A DNA stretch of 14,424 nucleotides, taken from positions 1 through 14,424 of the forward strand of contig CALDGN010000399.1 in NCBI GenBank assembly GCA_937942965.1, in the 5' to 3' direction. Below the pieces are notes generated by a model. It searched no databases, was not told the origin of the DNA, and worked only from the letters and a program-made list of their open reading frames with translations. Made by a program: the position numbers and the translations under genes. Positions 14,398-14,424 of this stretch are shown piece by piece. How positions within the stretch are numbered: position 1 is the stretch's first letter; every line of letters starts with the position of its first letter. This DNA comes from an uncultured Acidimicrobiales bacterium. GTDB lineage: Bacteria; Actinomycetota; Acidimicrobiia; Acidimicrobiales; UBA10347.

Positions 14398-14424
14398 GCG
14401 AAAGAAGCTGATCATTGTCGGCCC
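14369..14424 (+). CDS. Possible start of a downstream gene, cut by window edge
   Basis: A GTG at 14369 opens a frame that overlaps the end of the preceding gene by 29 bases and reads out of the window. Its product would begin MPSRPATPAKRKKLIIVGP. A basic stretch followed by a hydrophobic strand and Gly resembles the start of many nucleotide-binding folds. GAGGA lies five bases upstream. Only 18 complete codons are visible, so this is tentative. Confidence 0.35.
   Translation, partial: MPSRPATPAKRKKLIIVG

Overview
The window is GC-rich and densely packed, with codon third positions strongly biased to G/C. It contains family types common in high-GC Gram-positive bacteria: an EthA-like flavin monooxygenase, a DR_2398/MSMEG_1061-type FMN protein, a DUF2855 protein, an MMPL/RND transporter and an NmrA-type reductase. 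This points to an actinobacterium. An environmental lineage such as Acidimicrobiia would fit, but that narrower placement is inference. No rRNA, tRNA, CRISPR array, insertion sequence or phage gene is visible.

Layout from left to right: (1) the 3' end of a Rieske-type oxygenase alpha subunit (+). (2) An NmrA-like NAD(P)-binding protein gene (-) interrupted by one in-frame TAA. (3) A 55-nt near-palindrome in the divergent gap, followed by a three-gene + strand stretch: amidohydrolase-2 family metal hydrolase, formylglycine-type sulfatase, and after a hairpin an EthA-like Baeyer-Villiger monooxygenase. (4) A D-aminoacylase-like amidohydrolase (-). (5) A PPOX-type FMN protein (+). (6) A protein with two tandem DUF1330-like domains (-), diverging from (7) an 801-residue MMPL transporter (+), with a perfect 17-bp palindrome between them. 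(8) A DUF2855 protein (+) just downstream of the transporter. (9) A beta-lactamase-fold serine hydrolase (-). (10) An unrecognised protein with a C-x2-C...C-x3-H pattern (+), and possibly the overlapping start of another gene at the right edge.

Taken together this looks like an accessory catabolic neighbourhood. It has oxygenation (Rieske enzyme, BVMO), desulfation (sulfatase), hydrolysis (two amidohydrolase-superfamily enzymes and a serine hydrolase), flavin/NAD(P)-dependent redox proteins and a transporter for hydrophobic compounds. Individual family calls are mostly firm. The shared substrate is not readable from the sequence. A single pathway acting on a sulfated ketone, steroid, terpenoid or xenobiotic is a hypothesis. 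The gene order flips strand repeatedly, and all four convergent junctions are very tight (7 to 22 bp). No transcription-factor gene is present, so the regulator of the palindrome at 8821-8837 must be encoded elsewhere.
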